The notes below the pieces were generated by a model, which had not been told where the DNA came from, ran no database searches, and saw only the letters and a list, made by a program, of their open reading frames with translations. Source: RGIG3701 sp964438515 (GTDB taxonomy: Bacteria; Planctomycetota; Planctomycetia; Pirellulales; Thermoguttaceae). From it: a DNA stretch of 64,000 nucleotides. Of the stretch, positions 25,939-38,098 are shown piece by piece. The position numbers were made by a program, and so were the translations under genes. Every line of letters starts with the position of its first letter. Position 1 is the first letter of the stretch. Location of the stretch: the NCBI GenBank assembly GCA_964438515.1, contig CAYTLK010000012.1:1-64000 (forward strand), read 5' to 3'.

Positions 25939-25995
25939 CGCCCCAGCGAGGGCGTCACTTGTGCGGTAGCACTATCGCCCGTCGCGGCTCGCGAC
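25939..25995. repeat. Cluster of three GC-rich hairpins
   Basis: In order: CGCCC (25939-25943)/GGGCG (25950-25954); GTGC (25961-25964)/GCAC (25969-25972); GTCGCG (25981-25986)/CGCGAC (25990-25995). GGGCG at 25950 can instead pair with CGCCC at 25976-25980, enclosing the middle hairpin, so two alternative folds exist. It lies 52 nt downstream of the sulfatase-like gene. Confidence 0.6.
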
Positions 25996-26046
25996 CCCAG
26001 ACCCCTTTTTCAAAAACTTTTTAATATTGAGTTTCAAGACTTTCTT

Positions 26047-26871
26047 TCAGTTATACGATTGATCCATCCGCTGTTTCAGCTTTTGAATCTCATCAAAACA
26101 TCGGATGGACACGTCGTTTTGGTCCCGCCAGTCCGCTGGTTTGAAGTACAATTCAGGAGGATCCTCATCCTCTTCCTGTTCTTCAGCTTCAGGGTCGGGA
26201 TCGAAGCCGGTTAAAAACCATTCGTCCGTCACAAACGCCCAACGTTCATTTTCCGCATGAATCCGAATCTCTTCCCGATACGTTTCGTCGGGATTTCCCC
26301 GCATCAAAATGGTTCCAAAATCATCGGGAGTTACGAGTGCGTGCGACCGCGTCCCCGCATATTTCGGATCGGAAAAACGGACCCACCACGGAAGCTGAAC
26401 CTCCGCAGAATACAAACGCACATCCCCTTCCGGAAGCTCGCCGCTCGTTCCAAGAAGCGCAATCAGCTGATTCTGAATCCGTACGTCCGCAACCCACGCA
26501 TCCAGCAAGCGCCAGTCCCACGTCTGAAAGTAAATCCAGACGAAGTCCGCATTTTTAAGCGTTAAAACGTTTTCCGGAGACGCAAAAAACGTTTCCGGAT
26601 CCACGGTTTTTCCCTCGTCAAAAAAGGCGGGCGCTTCGACTGGCAAATCGGAAACAAAGACCTTTCGTCCCTTAAATTCCGGTCTGGAAAAGTCGCACGC
26701 CTCCCAAAGCTGGAAAAGAGTCTCAAGACCGTCCACACGCGTACTGTATGCACGGTCAAAAGTGGTACTTTGTAACGTCCAAGCATCCAAACCGGGCGTT
26801 TTTTGCGTCTTATTTCCATAAGCGCCCGGCAGAAAAACAGGAAACTGGTCGAGTGTCAGAATGATTTTCAT
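26047..26871 (-). CDS. Degenerate sulfatase-fold protein, catalytic cysteine motif absent
   Basis: The 274 residues start MKIILTLDQFPVFLPGAYGN and continue KTPGLDAWTLQSTTFDRAYS. This matches the N-terminus of sulfatases of the alkaline phosphatase superfamily (first metal-binding Asp, then G-x-Y-G-N, TPNLD-like and FxRAY). The C/S-x-P-x-R motif that should follow is replaced by TRVDGLETLFQLW, and the protein is about half the usual length. It has no signal peptide. It starts 7 nt after the giant lipoprotein gene and is probably coupled to it. It may be a binding or structural derivative rather than an enzyme. An acidic patch (EEQEEDEDPP) lies near residue 228. Confidence 0.65.
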   Translation of the reverse strand: MKIILTLDQFPVFLPGAYGNKTQKTPGLDAWTLQSTTFDRAYSTRVDGLETLFQLWEACDFSRPEFKGRKVFVSDLPVEAPAFFDEGKTVDPETFFASPENVLTLKNADFVWIYFQTWDWRLLDAWVADVRIQNQLIALLGTSGELPEGDVRLYSAEVQLPWWVRFSDPKYAGTRSHALVTPDDFGTILMRGNPDETYREEIRIHAENERWAFVTDEWFLTGFDPDPEAEEQEEDEDPPELYFKPADWRDQNDVSIRCFDEIQKLKQRMDQSYN

Positions 26872-26878
26872 ACAAAAT

Positions 26879-29800
26879 TCATTCCCCGTAAATCTTGTTC
26901 AATTCTTCGGTTAAAACTTCGTCGCGGCGCATGGACGGAATTTCACGAATCACTTTTCCGTCTTTTCCGACGAGAATCAAACAGGGAATCGCCTGAATTC
27001 CGTAGTAATAAACCGGTTCTTCGCAACCTTTTGCGCCGTCTTTCTGCATCACGCATTCCCACGGAAGTTTGCGCTGCGCCAGAAATTTGGAGAGCTGATT
27101 TCGGTCGGAATCCACGCTGAATCCTAGAATTTCGAATCCTTTTTCATGGTATTTCGCATAATACTGATGTTCCAGATTTGCGAGTTCCATCACGCAGGGG
27201 CCGCACCACGTCGCCCAAAAATCGACGAGGACGACTTTTCCTGCATAATCTTTCCGAATATCGACTTCTTTTCCGTCGAGCGTCACTCCGACGAGTTCCA
27301 TCGGTTTTCCCGCAAGTGCGGCGCGTCGAGCAATTCCCGTGATGAAGTCGGCGGTATTCAGGAGCTGCGGGTCTTCCGTCGCCACGACTGCCTCACGCAG
27401 CGCGGCGCAGGCGGCATCGATTTTTTCAGAAGGAACGCCGGAGTCGTTTGCAAAGGAAATCATCTGCATGAAGCTCCCCATGAGGTCGCCGTTCATACAT
27501 TTCGCGTCTTGAGTACGCGCGCAGATTGCAATGATTTTATCGAGTACCGCGTTCATTTCGTCGGTCGTCGGCATCCGGGACGCAAACTGGGAAGCGCTGA
27601 AAAGCTGAAGGACTTCCACCTGAATCGCCGCTTCGACCGCTTTGCGAGCGTTCAGAGCCGCAAGAAGCTGCGCGAACTGTGCGTCTGCCGCCTGGGAATC
27701 GGAGTCTCCCTGAGCCGCAAACAGAATCGCCGCCGTTTTGGCGTCCACTGCAAGTTTTAAATCGTCCGGAGTCGCCGCAGGATCCGCGATGATGGCGTCG
27801 GCCGCCGCCGAACGAGCGTTCATGAATTTCAAAAACTGCGCGTTTGCTGACGTTTCATCCATCTGCTGAAGAAGCTGTTGAATTTCGCCCATTTTTCTTT
27901 CGAAAGACAGAAGGAACTCTTTCAGCGACTCAAGCGACTTGTTTTCAGGAAGTTTGGAATACGTTTCGAGAACCGACGGCGCTGGAGCCGCAGCGGTTTT
28001 TGCCGGCGCATCTTCCACGCCGCTCATCGACTTGGAAGGAGCTGCGTCTGTCGCACCCCTTGCGGAATCGGTTTGCGGTTTTGAAAGATCGACGTTCGGG
28101 TAAATCTCAGCCAGAAGCTCCATGAGTCGTCCGCGGGCGTTGATCGTAATGACGTTTCCGTCCGCACCGATCAAAAACATCGTCGGAATCCCTGTAATTC
28201 CATACTTTTTCGAAAAAGTTTCAAAATTCTCGTCTTCTGCGGCTGGCTGCGTCGCAATCACCCACGGAATTTGTTCTTTTGCGACAAAATCCTTGAGTTT
28301 TTCAAAGTCGCGATCCACGCTTAAACCAATCACCTCGAAGCCGGCCGCATGATACGCGTCGTATGCTTGACGAACGTTGGGGATTTCGGCGCAGCAGGGG
28401 CCGCACCAGGTCGCCCAAACGTCGATGAGGACGGTTTTTCCGACAAAATCCTGAATATTCACGGGTTTTCCGTCGAGCGTTTCTGCCGCAAGTTCCACCG
28501 GTTTTCCCGGAAGATTCAGCTGAATGAGCTTTCCATCAATCATGCGCTGCGCTTGAGGCGCCCACGGTTCCGAACTTCCGTCCAGCAGACTGCTGACCGT
28601 CGTCAGAAGCTCTTTTCCGTGCTGTTCATCCAGCATTCCAGAAAACATCATAGAAAACTGTATGGAATTCATCATGGTTTCACGACGAAACGCGTTGAGC
28701 TGCTTTCCCTTCATCAGAATGGCGCAAAACTGTGTCGAAAGCGTGTTGGGGTCTGAATTGGGGTCCGAAGAACGAAGCGACACAATAAAGAAACGAAAGA
28801 AGTCGAAATTCCACTCCATGTACTGTGTAAGTTCGTCATTTTTATAATTACGTACAGAATTCATAAAAACGGTCAGTTTTTCCATCGGATCTTGTGCGTT
28901 TTTCTCCAAAACCTGCATAAACTGCGCGTAAGCCGCATCTTTCAGCATTTCAGGAGCCGCATTTTCCGGAGCTGCAAACTCGATTTTTTCTTCTGGTATT
29001 TCGGCATCGAATTCAGGAGCTTCATCTTCCACGCCGCTCATGGATTCGGATTCCGCAGAATCTTCAGTTTCTTCGGCTTTTGTGTCGTCGTCAGTTTCTT
29101 CGGCTTCTTCGGCTTCAGCGGCTTCTTCGGCTTCAGCGGCTTCTTCGACCTCTTCAATTTCTTCTGCGTCGTCGTCAGAATCTTCGGCTTCAGGAACCTT
29201 CACGTCCGGGTAGATTTCGGCGAGCAGTTCCATCAGGCGGCCTCTCGCCTCAATCGTAATCACTTTTCCGTCGGCACCGATGAGGAACATCGTCGGAATT
29301 CCTGTAATTCCGTACAGGTCGTCAAAACGAGTAACACCCTCTTTTTGGGGCTGAATCACAATGTGCCACGGAATTTTCTGTTCTTCCACAAAAGATTTCA
29401 AGGCGTCTAAATCTTCATCAAGACTCAAACCGATGACGTCAAAACCCGCTTCATGATACGCATCGTATGCTTCACGAATGTTGGGGATTTCCTCGCAGCA
29501 GGGGCCGCACCAGGTCGCCCAAACGTCGATGAGGACGGTTTTTCCGGCAAAATCTTGAATATTCACGGGCGTTCCATCGAGTGTCTCTGCTGCAAGTTCG
29601 ACGGGATTTCCCGGGAGATTCAGCTGGGTGCTGATTCCCTGAAATTCGGAAAGCGTATCTTCGTCCCAAGGTTTTTCAAGGACGATTTTCAGAAGGTTTT
29701 TCACCGCATCCGTCAGACGGGTTTGAATGGCGGAATCTGCCGAAGAGGAAATATTCAGCGTCGCCAGCGCCATTTCTGCCGATTCGGGCTGAAATGCGTC

Positions 29801-32800
29801 TAATTTCGTTCCATTTTCAATTTTTTCCGCAAAACTTTCCGCAATTTCGTTCGGGCTTGGTTGTTTGTCTCCCTGATTGTATAACTCAATGAAATATCGA
29901 TAAAAATCAATTTCCCACGCGATGACCGCCTTCAGATCTTCGTTCTTTACGGCTTCCACCGATTTCGAAAATTCAGAAAACTTTTGCAACGCCACCTCGG
30001 CAGAATCAATTCCGAGAAAAGTCAGAATCTGTTCGTGCGCAATTTTCTTCATTTCCTCAAGCGATGCACCCTCCGGAGCGTCGAAAGAAGCAGGATTCAA
30101 AAGTACTTCCATCGAACGAATTCGACCTTCCAAACTCTCTAGATTGGAATTTCCGGGTTCCGGCTCAAAGGTTTTGAGCTGCGCAGCAATCGTCTTGTAA
30201 ATTTCGAGCTGTTTTTCCGGCGTTGGAAGCAATTCAACCGTACCGACCAAATTTTCAAACGGATAGGCTCTCAAAGACTCACAAACATTTAACGCATCCA
30301 GCACTTTATCGATTGCTGGCAGGATTTTTTCCTCAACTTCTTTCGAAATCGGTCCCGAGTCGGCTTTTTGAAGCGTATCAGAATGCAGTTTTTCCGTCGC
30401 GATCCAACATTTTACGAGTTTAGTGATTTCAGGGAATTTGTGTGCCGCAACGCGCTGTTTCAAATCCTGCAGTTTTTCAGCCGCATCTTCATCGCTGTTG
30501 AACCGAATAAGGGTTTGAATCACGACTTTTTTCAGCTGTTCCTCTGTCGCATCTTCTGCGTCCAAAATGAAATCGGAGGCTTCCTGAATTTTTGCGAACA
30601 ATTCTTCGACTTTTTCACGAGCGTAGTCGCGCGGCGACTTTTGCAGCAGATTCAACAGTTCCACTTGACGTTCATTTTCATCCAGCATGCTTAAAAACAC
30701 CATCATGTTTTCGCAAGTCGGTTCTTCCGGAAGCGTCAGATATTTTGCAAAAGCGGCATCCAGTTCTTCCAGATCGACCTCTGAATCGTCGTCTCCGTCT
30801 TCGTCAGATTCTCCATCTTCGTCGGACGCNNNNNNNNNNNNNNNNNNNNNNNNNNNNNNNNNNNNNNNNNNNNNNNNNNNNNNNNNNNNNNNNNNNNNNN
30901 NNNNNNNNNNNNNNNNNNNNNNNNNNNNNTTCACCATCTTCGTCGGACGCGTCGTCTTCGTCAGTTTCACCATCTTCGGCTTCGTCGGCGTCCTCGGTTT
31001 CGTCTTCTGAATCTTCACTTTCCGGATTTTTCAGATCTTCAACCCAGCTTTCCAAAGCAGGAATAAGCTGCTGAATCGTGCTGTCGTTGTAAGCGCCGGC
31101 CTGTTTTACAAGCAGCTGCGCAATCGCGATTTTGGCGTCTTGAGCGTCTTCCGCGTTGTTTACCAAGGAGTAACCGACCTGAATCAGCATGAGAAAACTC
31201 TGCGTGGAGACTTTCACGCTCTCGGATCGTTCAATAAGATTCTGCAGTGAAGCAAGTTCTGCCGCAGCGTCCGCGTCGTCAGTCGCTTCGTTTCCGAGCG
31301 CCTTGTTGTAAAACGTTACAAAATCCGCCTGCCATTCAGAATAAGCGTTCAAATCCGCATTTTCGGTCTTTTTCGCGGCGTTTTTCAGTTCGTCGAGTTT
31401 TTTGGCGGATTCTTCTGCCGTCATGTCGGCGTCCTGCAAAATCATACCGACGAACGCATCGACGTGTTCGCGCGCCTTTTCTTCGGACGCAAGTTCCTCT
31501 TCCGTAAATTCAAAAGGCTGGGTCATGAGTTCAATCTGCTGGATGCGTTCTTTCAGCATATTGCACAGACCGTCCCATTCGCCTTCTTCGCTCTCTTCTT
31601 CATTTTCACCATCTTCTGCGTCATTCGCGTCTTCTGTATCTTTCGCTTCCTCAGCGTTTTCTACATTTTCTGCGTCCTCTGTATCTTTCACACTCTCCGC
31701 ATCTTTACTTTTTTTCTCCTCGATTCCTTGAAGCAGTGTTTTGCAGATTTCCAATCCTCTCGCATTGTCGTCGAAAAACAGAGCGGCAGTCTGCAAAACG
31801 AGGGTGAATGCGGGCGAGTCGAACGCATCTTGCGTGAAAACTTCCGCCGTCAACGCTTTGTATTCCGTAAACAGTTCGTCTTTTTTCTGCGCAGAATCCG
31901 AATCCTCCTCACGAAATTCCATCGCTTTTTTCAGGAAATCGCCTGCGAGCTGATTGCACTCAACCAATTTGGAAAGTTCCGCGAAAGAACCTTTTTCGAC
32001 GTCCGATTTCAGGGAATTCCAAGCGTCATCCGCCGTTTTTTCGTCCTGAAGGAGAGCGCTCATTTTGAAATTCAGCGCCTTTTTGTATCCTTCGAGCGTC
32101 GCGTCTTTTGCCGCAAACACGCGTTCCGCAGCGTCCTGAAGATTGGAATGAAGCCGCGTACGAATCGCGTTGAGCATCACTTCATTTCCGCTCTGTTCGA
32201 GCTGTAAGTAAATTTCGTTCAGTGCGTAACCGTCGATTTCCAAAAATTCCGCGAGCTGTTCCGTCGTGGCGTTTTCCACAGGCGTAATGACTGCAAGAAT
32301 CTCCGCTGGAATCTGAACCTCAGCCGGCACTGCACCCTCTGCCGGTTCCTCACTTTCAACATTTTCCGCATCTTCTGCGTCTTCCACATCTGCTACGTCT
32401 TCTGCATCTTCTGTGTCTTCCGCATCTTCAATTTCTTCTACAGGTCTTGCGTCTGTCGCAGATTCCACTTTTACGGGTTTCTGCTTGGAGGAATCCGCCA
32501 GTTCGTCGAGTTCCTGCGAAAGCTCTTCGTCTTCATCAGCTTCCGCATCTTCCGCAGTCTTTCCATCTTTCGCATCTTCCGCAGATTCATCTTCGGTCGT
32601 TGAAGTGGAATCGGACGGCGCCGCAGATTCCTCGGACTCTGCCGGAACGGCTTCCGAATCTAAATCAATGTTTTCGGGAAGCGCTTCCGTCGTTCCTCCT
32701 TCTGCCGCAGGTTCGTCGGGAGCGTCGGCGGGTGCGTTTTTCTGCTGTTCAATGAATTCACGAATCGAAGCGGCGAGTTTTTCCGCATCGGGCGTTCCTA

Positions 32801-35800
32801 ATGCGTCACACGCAGGAAGAAGCTCCGAAACCAGTTCTGCCAGACGCGCACGGTCGCCAGATTTCTGTACGCTGTTTGCCGCAATACTCAGCGCCATTTG
32901 CAGCGAGCTTTCTTCGAAGAATTTTTTCTCCGTACCGGTTTTCACACAATCAATGAATGCCGTTTTGAAGGCGTCCGCATCAAAATCACCCGAACATTTC
33001 TGAATGAGACTCACAAGCTGAATCTGCCAGGCGGTGTACGCCGTGAGATCCGCATTTCCAAACTTTTCGACGGCAGAAAGCAGTTCCGCGAGTTTTGCGT
33101 CTGGGAAAGAATCCTCACGAACGGTTCCCAACACGATTCGAAGTTTGGATTTCACCATGATTTTCAGTTCCGGCAGTTCGGTTCCTTCCGGCGCGCTGAA
33201 CTCAATCGGTTTCGTCAGAAATTCGATGGATTCCAATTTGGATTTTAACGCATCTGCAAGCTGAACGGAATTTTCGTCCGTTTTTCCCTCCAGTCCTTTC
33301 AGGAGAGTGCGGCAAATTTTCTCCATTTTTGCGTTGTCGGGTGCAAAAACGCCGATGAGCTGCGCAACGGACTGAAACAGTTCGCCGTCCAAAGCGTCGG
33401 CGGCCGTCATTTTCTCGAGGAGCTGCAAATATTCATCGAACAGCGCGTTCATTTGTTCCTCAGTCGGTTTGGCGTCCTGATTTCCAAACAACGTTTCCGC
33501 CTTCTTCATGACGGATGCGGAAATCTCATTCAACTCCACGATGGAAACTAATTCCGGGAAACGACTGGCTTTCACTTCTTCAATGAGAGCCGTATAGTTT
33601 GGTTCGGAACCGTCTTCGGACGTTTTGCCGCTCAGAATCTGAATCCGAATTTCAAGCGCTTTTTTGTACTGTTCCTGCGTCGCATCTTCCGATTTGCAAA
33701 TGAGTTCCACTGCGCTTTCCATCGACGCAAACAGTTTTTCCATCGCATTCTGCAGCCATTCCTGAACTTCCGGGTCCTGAATGCTGAAAAGCGGAGCCGC
33801 CACGGTTTGAAATTCCGAACTGTCGACTTTCGAGACGTACGCAAGGAGCGCTTCGGCAGTTTTTTCTTCCGGAAGAGCCGCAAACGCTTCAAAGTTTGAT
33901 TTTAGTTTGTTAATTTCTTCTGCGGAAAGCTGAGGCTCGGCAGGCTGCGACTCAGCAGGTTGAGGAGCCGCTTCCGAAGTTCCCGCCGCAGGTCCTTCAG
34001 GCGCCGATTTCAACATCGTGCAAACCTGAATCCACTGCTGCGCCTCTTCCGTCTCGCATCCTTCCAGATTCGTCAAAACGAGGTCCAAAATTTTGGTCAC
34101 GCGCTCTTTGTCGGAGCTGAACACCATCAAAATTCCCTGGAAAGTTTCCGCTGAGATTCCTGAAAGAGCCTGATTTTTCGTGATTTTTTCCACAAATTCA
34201 ACGGCTGCCGGATAGAGTGCGTCCAGCTGTTCGGGAGTTGCAGGGGTCGTCGCTTCCACAAGAGGCTTCATTTGTGTCCCCAGCTGAATCGCATCCCGGC
34301 TGCATTCTGCCAGAATCGCAAACTTCGGGAACTTGGAGGCCGTCACTTCGTCTTGAATCGCGGTAATTTTTGCGGCGATTTCTTCCGGTTCCAACGCTTC
34401 GCCCGATGCATCCAAAAACGCCATCGAAAGACGAAGCTCAAGCGCCTTGCGATACAGTTCTTCCGTTGCATCGTCCGCTTTCATCATGCGTACGGCCGCC
34501 TCCGCAAGATTCTGCTGCAGCTGCTTCACGACCGTCTGAATTTCTTCCTGCGATAGCGTTTGAAGAACTGCCGAGAACTCTGGAGTTTCAAACTGCGTAA
34601 GATACGCATTCTGCGCGGCTGCCGTTTTTTCTTCAGGAAGCGTCAAATAGGGAGCCAGTTTCGCCGCTGTATCGTCTTTTTCTGCGGTTGTTTCTGTCGT
34701 TTCCGCAACTTCTGCAGCTTCTGTCGTTTCCGTCTCCGCCGGAGCGTCTTCCGTCGTCGAAGTTGAATCGGAAGGCGTTGCAGTCTCTTCCGGTTTCACC
34801 TCTTCCGCAGCGGGTGCGGGCGTTTCTTCCGGTTTCACGTCTTCCGTCGCGGGTGCGGCGGGTTCTGTCGGTTTCACTTCTTCCGTCGCGGGTGCGGCGG
34901 GTTCTTCCAGTTTCACTTCTTCCGCAGCGGGTGCGGCGGGTTCTGTCGGTTTCACCTCTTCCGTTGCGGGTGCGGCGGGTTCTGTCGCTGCTTCTGCCGA
35001 TTTTTCAGCATCCTCCAACTGAATTTTTTCCGGCAAAGCTTCCGTCGCGGGCGTTTCTGCCGGCGCCTTCAACTCATTCAAACGCTGCTCAATTCCCGTT
35101 TTAAACTCTCCGGCTTCCGGAGCGTCCACTTCATCGCAAGCGGGAAGAAGTGCTTCCAGCATTTCCTGCTCGACGGCCGTATTTTTTGATTTTTGTCCGG
35201 CGATGCGAGCCATTTGGAAACACATCTGAATACAATTAATATTAAAGAGGTCCTTTTCCGTTCCAGTTTTCACACATTCGAGGAACGACGTTTTGAACGA
35301 TTCAATGTCGAAATCCTCCTGCTTGAAAATTTGCGGAATGAGCTTCATGAGGTCCATCTGCCAGGAGGTGTACGCCGTCAGATCCGCATTTCCGAATTTT
35401 TCGACTGCGGCGAGGAACTCAGCGAGTTTTGCTTCGGGTAAATCGTGACCTTTCATGGAACTCATAATGATTTCCATTTTTTCGGTCACTAGTTTTTTCA
35501 GTTCCGCCAAATCGGTTCCTTCCGGCGCGGTGAACTCCATCGGTTTCGACAGAAATTCCATGTCTGCCAGTCTCTTTTTCAGCGATTCCGCAATCTGCTT
35601 CGACTGTTCGTCCGTTTTTCCGTCCAAACCTTTCAAAAGAACCGTACAGATTTCAGTGATTTGTGCGTCGTCCGTTGAGAAAATTCCAGCCAGCTGCATG
35701 CAGGCTTTCAGCTGCGCCCCTTCGAGCGCGTTTGCCGCCACGACCTTCTGAATATAGGGCAAATACAAAGTATATAACGAATTAATCTGTTCGGGAGTCG

Positions 35801-37946
35801 GTTCCGTTGCGCCGCTGAACAGCTCGTTTGCCTTCGCCATCAGTTCCGTTGCGTCTGCATCCAGTTCCACCATGGAAACGTGTTTCGGGAATTTCCCGGC
35901 TTTCACTTCTTCCGTCAAAGCCGCATAATCCGGCTCAATATTTTTTCGCGCTTTGTCTGCCCGCATCAAGTCGAGTCGGTACTGCAGCGCCTCTACGTAC
36001 TGTTCTTCCGTCACATCTTCCGCACTGCACGCAAGCGTCAGCGCCTGACGCAGCGTTTCCTGCAGTTTGTTCATCGATTCAGTGAGCCATTTTTGCAGTT
36101 CTTCATCCTGCGTCTGAAGCAGCGGACCGATGACCGACTGAAATTCCGGCGCGTCCAGCTGCGCAACATACGCCATCAGTGCGGCGGCGGTTTGCGTTTC
36201 CGGAAGTTTCAAGTACGATTCGAACTTTGTTTTTAGTTCGGAAATCTGTTCGGGAGTGAGAGCGGGTGTTGCAGGAGCTTGGGCGGAAGGATTCTGAGCG
36301 CCGGAATTTTGTGCGCCAGGATTCTGAGCCGCCTGCATTTGCTTCATCATTTCGGGATTTTCGAGCATTTCTTTCAGCATCTTGCAGCTTCGCATGAGCT
36401 GCTGCGCTTCTTCCTCATTCTTCCCCTCAAGATTTTTGATGATGAGATCGAGCAGGGGCGTCGCCAGGTCCTTATTGGAACGGAACACCATAAGCAGCTG
36501 ACCGAGAATTCGGGCGGAAGGTCCTGTAAGTACGTTGTTCTTCGTGATTTTATCCGCAAACTCCAGCGCAATCGGCTGCAGTGCTTCCAGCTGTTCCGGA
36601 GTCGGCTTGCTCTCCGTCTTAAGCATCGGCTCCAATTTTTCCTCAATCGAAACCGACTCGGCGCTGCATTCCGCCTGAATTGCAAACTGCGGGAACTTTG
36701 AGGCGGCCGCTTCGTCTTTCAACGCATTGTAACGTTCCGTCTTCTGCGCAAATGTAGGTCTTTCTTCGGGTGTGTTAAACGCCGAAACAAGAGTTTGACG
36801 CATTTCGAACGCTTTTCCGAATTGCGCTTCGTTTGCCGACGCATCTTTCATAATCAGAGCGGCAGCGTCCTCGGCGTTTTTCTGTACGTTTTTCATTGCG
36901 TCCGTAAGCGCTTTTTGAACGTCCTCGTTCTGAACGTTGCTGAGTCCCATCACCAGCTCGCTGAAATCTTCCGATTCAAACTGTTCGAGGAACGTCGTCA
37001 GAGTCGCAGCGTCTTTTTTCTCCGGAAGGGTCAAATACGAAGCCAAAAATTCCGTCACCTTTTCAGGCGTTGCGGATTTCATTTTCGCATCCTTTTCCAT
37101 CTGGGAAATCATGGACCGCAAATTGAGATTTTTCGTGATTTTTTCGTAACGAGGATTCTTTTCGAGACAGTCTGCCACTTTCGTGAGCGACGCAGCGCCT
37201 TTTTCCGGAAAATCCATTCCTTCCATCTGTCCCAGCTGAAGCACCAGACTCATAAGCGTTTCAGAAATCATATCGGATTCAACAGCAGAATCAATGAAAG
37301 CGTCCAATTTTGTGAAAAAAGCTTCTTTCTGTTCGGGTTTCGTCTCCTGTGACGTGTACAGGCCCTGCGCCTCCATCACGAGCTGAATGGCTTCCATCTG
37401 CAAATCCACCATTTTCGCGTATGCGGGGAAACGTCCCGCCGCCACTTGATCGCGCAGCACTTTCAACTGCGTCACCATCGCGTCCGGCGTGGAATTTGTA
37501 CCCATTTGAAGCGGAATCTTCTGCGCCAGCGCGTAACGAAAATCCTCTTCTGCCGCATCGTCAGAATCATAAAGAAGATTGATCGCCAGCGCACGATTTT
37601 CCATCGCAATTTTACCAATACTCTCTACCTGCACCCGACTTTTTTCATCGCCGGAAGAATAGAGTGCGTTAATCGAATTGTACAGTTCCGGGGACTCGAA
37701 CAATTCCAAATACGCTTTGAGCGCAGCAGGCGTGCTTTCTTTTGGAAGCTCTGTATATTTGCGAAACTCTTCAGGAATTTCTTCCGTGGAAGCGTCAGAG
37801 GGACGTGATTCTTCAGGCGCCTTCGCCTCAGAAGCACTTTCCGTTTCAGAAGTGGAAGCATTCCGGTCCACGGGCGGCTCACAGCCGGTAAAAATCAAAC
37901 CCGTTGCGGAAATCAGGCAGAATAATAAATTCCTGTAGCTTTTCAT
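26879..37946 (-). CDS. Giant modular lipoprotein with three TlpA/ResA-like thioredoxin domains (interrupted by assembly gap)
   Basis: The reading frame gives 2,339 residues before the 100-N gap (30830-30929) and 1,316 after it. Both sides end on codon boundaries and both show ASDEDGE at the gap, so one ORF of at least 3,655 residues is the best reading. The signal peptide ends in lipobox IFTGC (Cys22). Module A (YLTLPEEKTAAALxAY... AEDATEEQYKKALELRL) begins near residues 60, 303, 575, 1097, 1351 and 1884. Two more copies lie after the gap (near nt 30745 and 27960). Module B (xAPEGTxLxELK... VEKFGNADLTAYTxWQ) lies near nt 35450, 33100, 31430, 30000 and 28900. Thioredoxin domains with WATWCGPC are at about nt 29220-29600, 28110-28510 and 26882-27310. 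Pro/Ala/Glu and Asp/Glu linkers separate the blocks. TlpA-like domains reduce disulfides outside the cytoplasm; the helical parts are of unknown role. Confidence 0.85.
30830..30929. other. Second 100-N scaffold gap, inside an acidic linker of the giant gene
   Basis: The flanks share the 17-mer beginning CCATCTTCGTCGG but are not identical over 55 nt as at the first gap, so real sequence is probably missing. The linker codes for Asp/Glu-rich near-repeats (SDEDGE-type), a likely cause of assembly failure. With the nominal 100 N the two halves appear in different frames; a gap length divisible by three restores one frame. Confidence 0.85.
34788..34990 (-). repeat. Tandem 39-nt coding repeats in giant gene
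   Basis: About five tandem copies of a 13-residue unit, TEPAAPATEEVKP with variants, form a Pro/Ala/Glu linker between the third and fourth A modules. Neighbouring copies are nearly identical at the DNA level, so copy number is likely to vary between strains. Confidence 0.85.
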
Positions 37947-38098
37947 ATAAAATCCTTTTAAATATTAATCATTTTCCGAAAGATCCAAAAAGTTGGAACT
38001 TTGGAATCGTTTTCCTTTTTTTATACCCGATACAATGAAAATCATACCTGTACCATTTGCGTTTATTCCCTTTTAGAACGTTCTTTTAGGACTTCTTT

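Larger units (their letters stand above)
25721..26046. other. 326-nt intergenic region holding repeat B1 and a GC-rich hairpin cluster
   Basis: It contains repeat family B copy 1 (25819-25920) and, directly beside it, three GC-rich hairpins (25939-25995). Both stand out by base composition from the AT-rich surroundings. No ORF is supported. Confidence 0.7.

Noticed and set aside
30830..30929. Exact k-mer overlap at the second gap as at the first
   Set aside because: Only 17 nt match between the flanks and adjacent bases differ, so a collapsed overlap is not supported.
30930..31018. Apparent separate start for the thioredoxin half of the giant gene
   Set aside because: This start exists only because 100 N shift the frame. 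Its first 29 residues are an out-of-frame reading of the acidic linker.
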